DNA of 58,216 nucleotides from contig JAEWMZ010000144.1 of assembly GCA_023392995.1 (NCBI GenBank), forward strand, positions 1 to 58,216, written 5' to 3'. The DNA is from Bacillota bacterium (GTDB lineage: Bacteria; Bacillota; Clostridia; Lachnospirales; Lachnospiraceae). Of the stretch, positions 57,091-58,216 are shown one piece after another; position 1 is the first letter of the stretch; the number at the start of each line of letters is the position of its first letter. Both the position numbers and the translations under genes were made by a program. Below the pieces are notes generated by a model. That model saw only the letters and a list, made by a program, of their open reading frames with translations, made no database searches and was not told the DNA's origin.

Positions 57091-57903
57091 ATGGGATTGA
57101 TAAACTATACTTTTTTCTCACAGGTATTAAGAGAGCAGGTTCGGGTTGCGGTGGTACTGCCCACCTACAGCACCTGGAGTTCTCGGGGTTCTTTGGATGA
57201 ATTCTATAAGAAGGGTAAGAAGTATAAAACACTCTATGTTCTTCACGGAGGTTCGGATGACTGTACCTCCTATTACCGGAATACAGGGATTGAACGGTAT
57301 GGTCAGGACGGCGGGTTTGCAGTTGTTATGCCGGAGGTTAAGAACAGCTTTTATTGCAATATGAAATACGGACAGAATTATTTTGATTATATTTCTGTGG
57401 AGCTGCCTAAGGTGATGGAGGCTATATTCCCGCTTTCGGACAAAAGAGAAGACCGCTTTGTAGTGGGAAATTCCATGGGCTCGCACGGTGCCATAAAGTG
57501 GGCGCTCAACTGTCCGGATTTTTTTCAGGCCGCCGCAGGAATGTCCGGTGTCGGCGATGTGGAGGAGATGGGATTTTTCGAGATGGGAGCAGTGGGAGCG
57601 GTCGCACAGGCTTTCGGGGATGTGCAGGATTACAGAGGCAGTAATAATGATCTAAAGACACTCGCCAGAGAACTGGCAGAGTCAACGATTGTGCCGCCCC
57701 GTCTATTTAGCTGCTGCGGAACCTCGGATCCTTTCTATGAGGGAACTGTGCTGTTTCAGAAATTTGCCGAGGAGATCGGACTCCCCTTGGAGTATGTGAG
57801 CAGTCCGGGCGGGCACACCTGGGATTACTGGGACAGACAGCTGGTCAGGATCATTGATTGGATGGGAATTACGGAGTCTTCAAAAGGAAAGGGGGAATGT
57901 TAA
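57091..57903 (+). CDS. Esterase D-like alpha/beta hydrolase (esterase family protein), first copy
   Basis: A 270-residue cytosolic esterase (no signal peptide) of the esterase D/feruloyl-esterase-like family. The catalytic triad is visible: nucleophile in VVGNSMGSHGA, acid in CGTSDPFYEG and histidine in SPGGHTWDYWD, with the oxyanion strand LYVLHGGSDDCTSYYR. Such clostridial enzymes remove acetyl or other acyl groups from sugars. The ATG at 57091 follows AAGGGGG at about 9 bp, and ATG 57070 has no site. A second copy begins 1 bp after its stop. A LacI-type gene upstream suggests sugar-linked control. Confidence 0.88.
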   Translation: MGLINYTFFSQVLREQVRVAVVLPTYSTWSSRGSLDEFYKKGKKYKTLYVLHGGSDDCTSYYRNTGIERYGQDGGFAVVMPEVKNSFYCNMKYGQNYFDYISVELPKVMEAIFPLSDKREDRFVVGNSMGSHGAIKWALNCPDFFQAAAGMSGVGDVEEMGFFEMGAVGAVAQAFGDVQDYRGSNNDLKTLARELAESTIVPPRLFSCCGTSDPFYEGTVLFQKFAEEIGLPLEYVSSPGGHTWDYWDRQLVRIIDWMGITESSKGKGEC

Positions 57904-57904
57904 A

Positions 57905-58216
57905 ATGGGTCTTATGAATTTTAGCTTTTTGCCGCAGAGCTTAGGGTTTCACACCAATGTAGCTATTATACTGCCGGGAGAAGGCAAAGAGAACAGAAGT
58001 TATCCTGTGCTTTATCTGCTTCACGGAGGAGCCGGGAATGCCCAGGACTGGCTGCGCTTTACAAACATTGAACGTTATGCTGAGGAACATAAGCTGGCAG
58101 TGGTCATGCCAGAGGTCGGCGGAAGCTGCTTTTATGGAGATATGGTGCATGGCTACCCGTATTATACGTATCTGACCCAGGAGCTTCCGAAGGTATTAGA
58201 ATGCCTGCTGCCCATT
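57905..58216 (+). CDS. Esterase D-like alpha/beta hydrolase, second copy (cut by window end)
   Basis: The first 104 residues of a paralogue of the preceding esterase, starting MGLMNFSFLPQSLGFHTNVA and containing LYLLHGGAGNAQDW and VVMPEVGGS in the same positions. The frame is open to the end of the window, so the catalytic serine motif is not seen. AAAGGGGG lies 9 bp before the ATG, inside the end of the first esterase gene, which fits translational coupling in one operon. Tandem duplication followed by divergence is likely. Confidence 0.85.
   Translation, partial: MGLMNFSFLPQSLGFHTNVAIILPGEGKENRSYPVLYLLHGGAGNAQDWLRFTNIERYAEEHKLAVVMPEVGGSCFYGDMVHGYPYYTYLTQELPKVLECLLPI

Overview
This looks like a chromosomal stretch from a low-GC, anaerobic, spore-forming, motile Firmicute of the Lachnospiraceae type (Lachnoclostridium/Anaerocolumna-like). 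The basis is gene content and order: a run of spoVT, mazG, hup, rqcP, yabP, yabQ, divIC, tRNA, spoIIE, tilS, hpt and ftsH that closely follows the Bacillus/Clostridium arrangement, plus mecA, cwlD, ywlC-ywlE-rpiB, mutS2, cheX and chemoreceptor genes. There is no rRNA operon, prophage, CRISPR array, intact insertion sequence or recognisable defence island. The species name is inference.

Layout: (1) 1-2.66 kb, a DUF1537 acid-sugar kinase and a beta-keto acid cleavage enzyme. (2) 2.66-5.8 kb, divergent mecA and a Ser/Thr kinase fused to a degenerate P-loop domain, followed by a free-standing paralogue of that domain. (3) 6.4-12.6 kb, a GH18 enzyme, CwlD, YwlC, YwlE, RpiB, DUF402 and YwmB proteins. 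(4) 12.7-20.6 kb, a Gly/Pro/Thr repeat protein, a methyltransferase, a large membrane-anchored protein with a degenerate C39-like domain, an M29 aminopeptidase and a glycosyltransferase. (5) 20.7-24.5 kb, PAP2, DeoB, a DNA glycosylase and Dtd. (6) 24.6-37.9 kb, the sporulation/division/housekeeping run listed above, interrupted by a reversed chemoreceptor gene. (7) 38.5-49.2 kb, DUF2156, radical SAM, endonuclease III, VanW, AIR-synthase-like, Lrp-aminotransferase and CheX genes. (8) 49.5-55 kb, TrmL, a two-component system and MutS2. (9) 55.3-58.2 kb, a small ORF unit, a LacI-type regulator and two tandem esterases, the second cut by the window end.

The least explained part of this window is its intergenic DNA. 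A palindromic element of about 145-150 bp occurs in four good copies and one decayed copy. Each copy lies 23-38 bp upstream of a start codon in the same orientation as that gene. The four good copies carry a conserved promoter-like pair (TTGTGT/TTGTGC, 16 bp, TATATT/TATCTT) in the arm facing the gene, and two copies have 8-9 bp flanking direct repeats. It reads as a mobile, portable promoter. Other unexplained families are: a 61-62 bp tandem repeat (deoB leader and after ftsH); arrays of tiny GGAGG hairpins ending in the real ribosome binding site (mazG and the lrp gene); a hairpin of about 50 nt directly before tilS and the lacI-type gene; a 196-bp palindrome; and a dispersed repeat of about 70 bp. 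yabP appears to have its ribosome binding site inside a terminator-like hairpin whose 5' arm overlaps a sigma-E-like promoter, which suggests sporulation-only expression.

All calls were made by reading the sequence and the translations. No database search or folding program was run, so promoter, terminator and RNA-structure calls are pattern matches.
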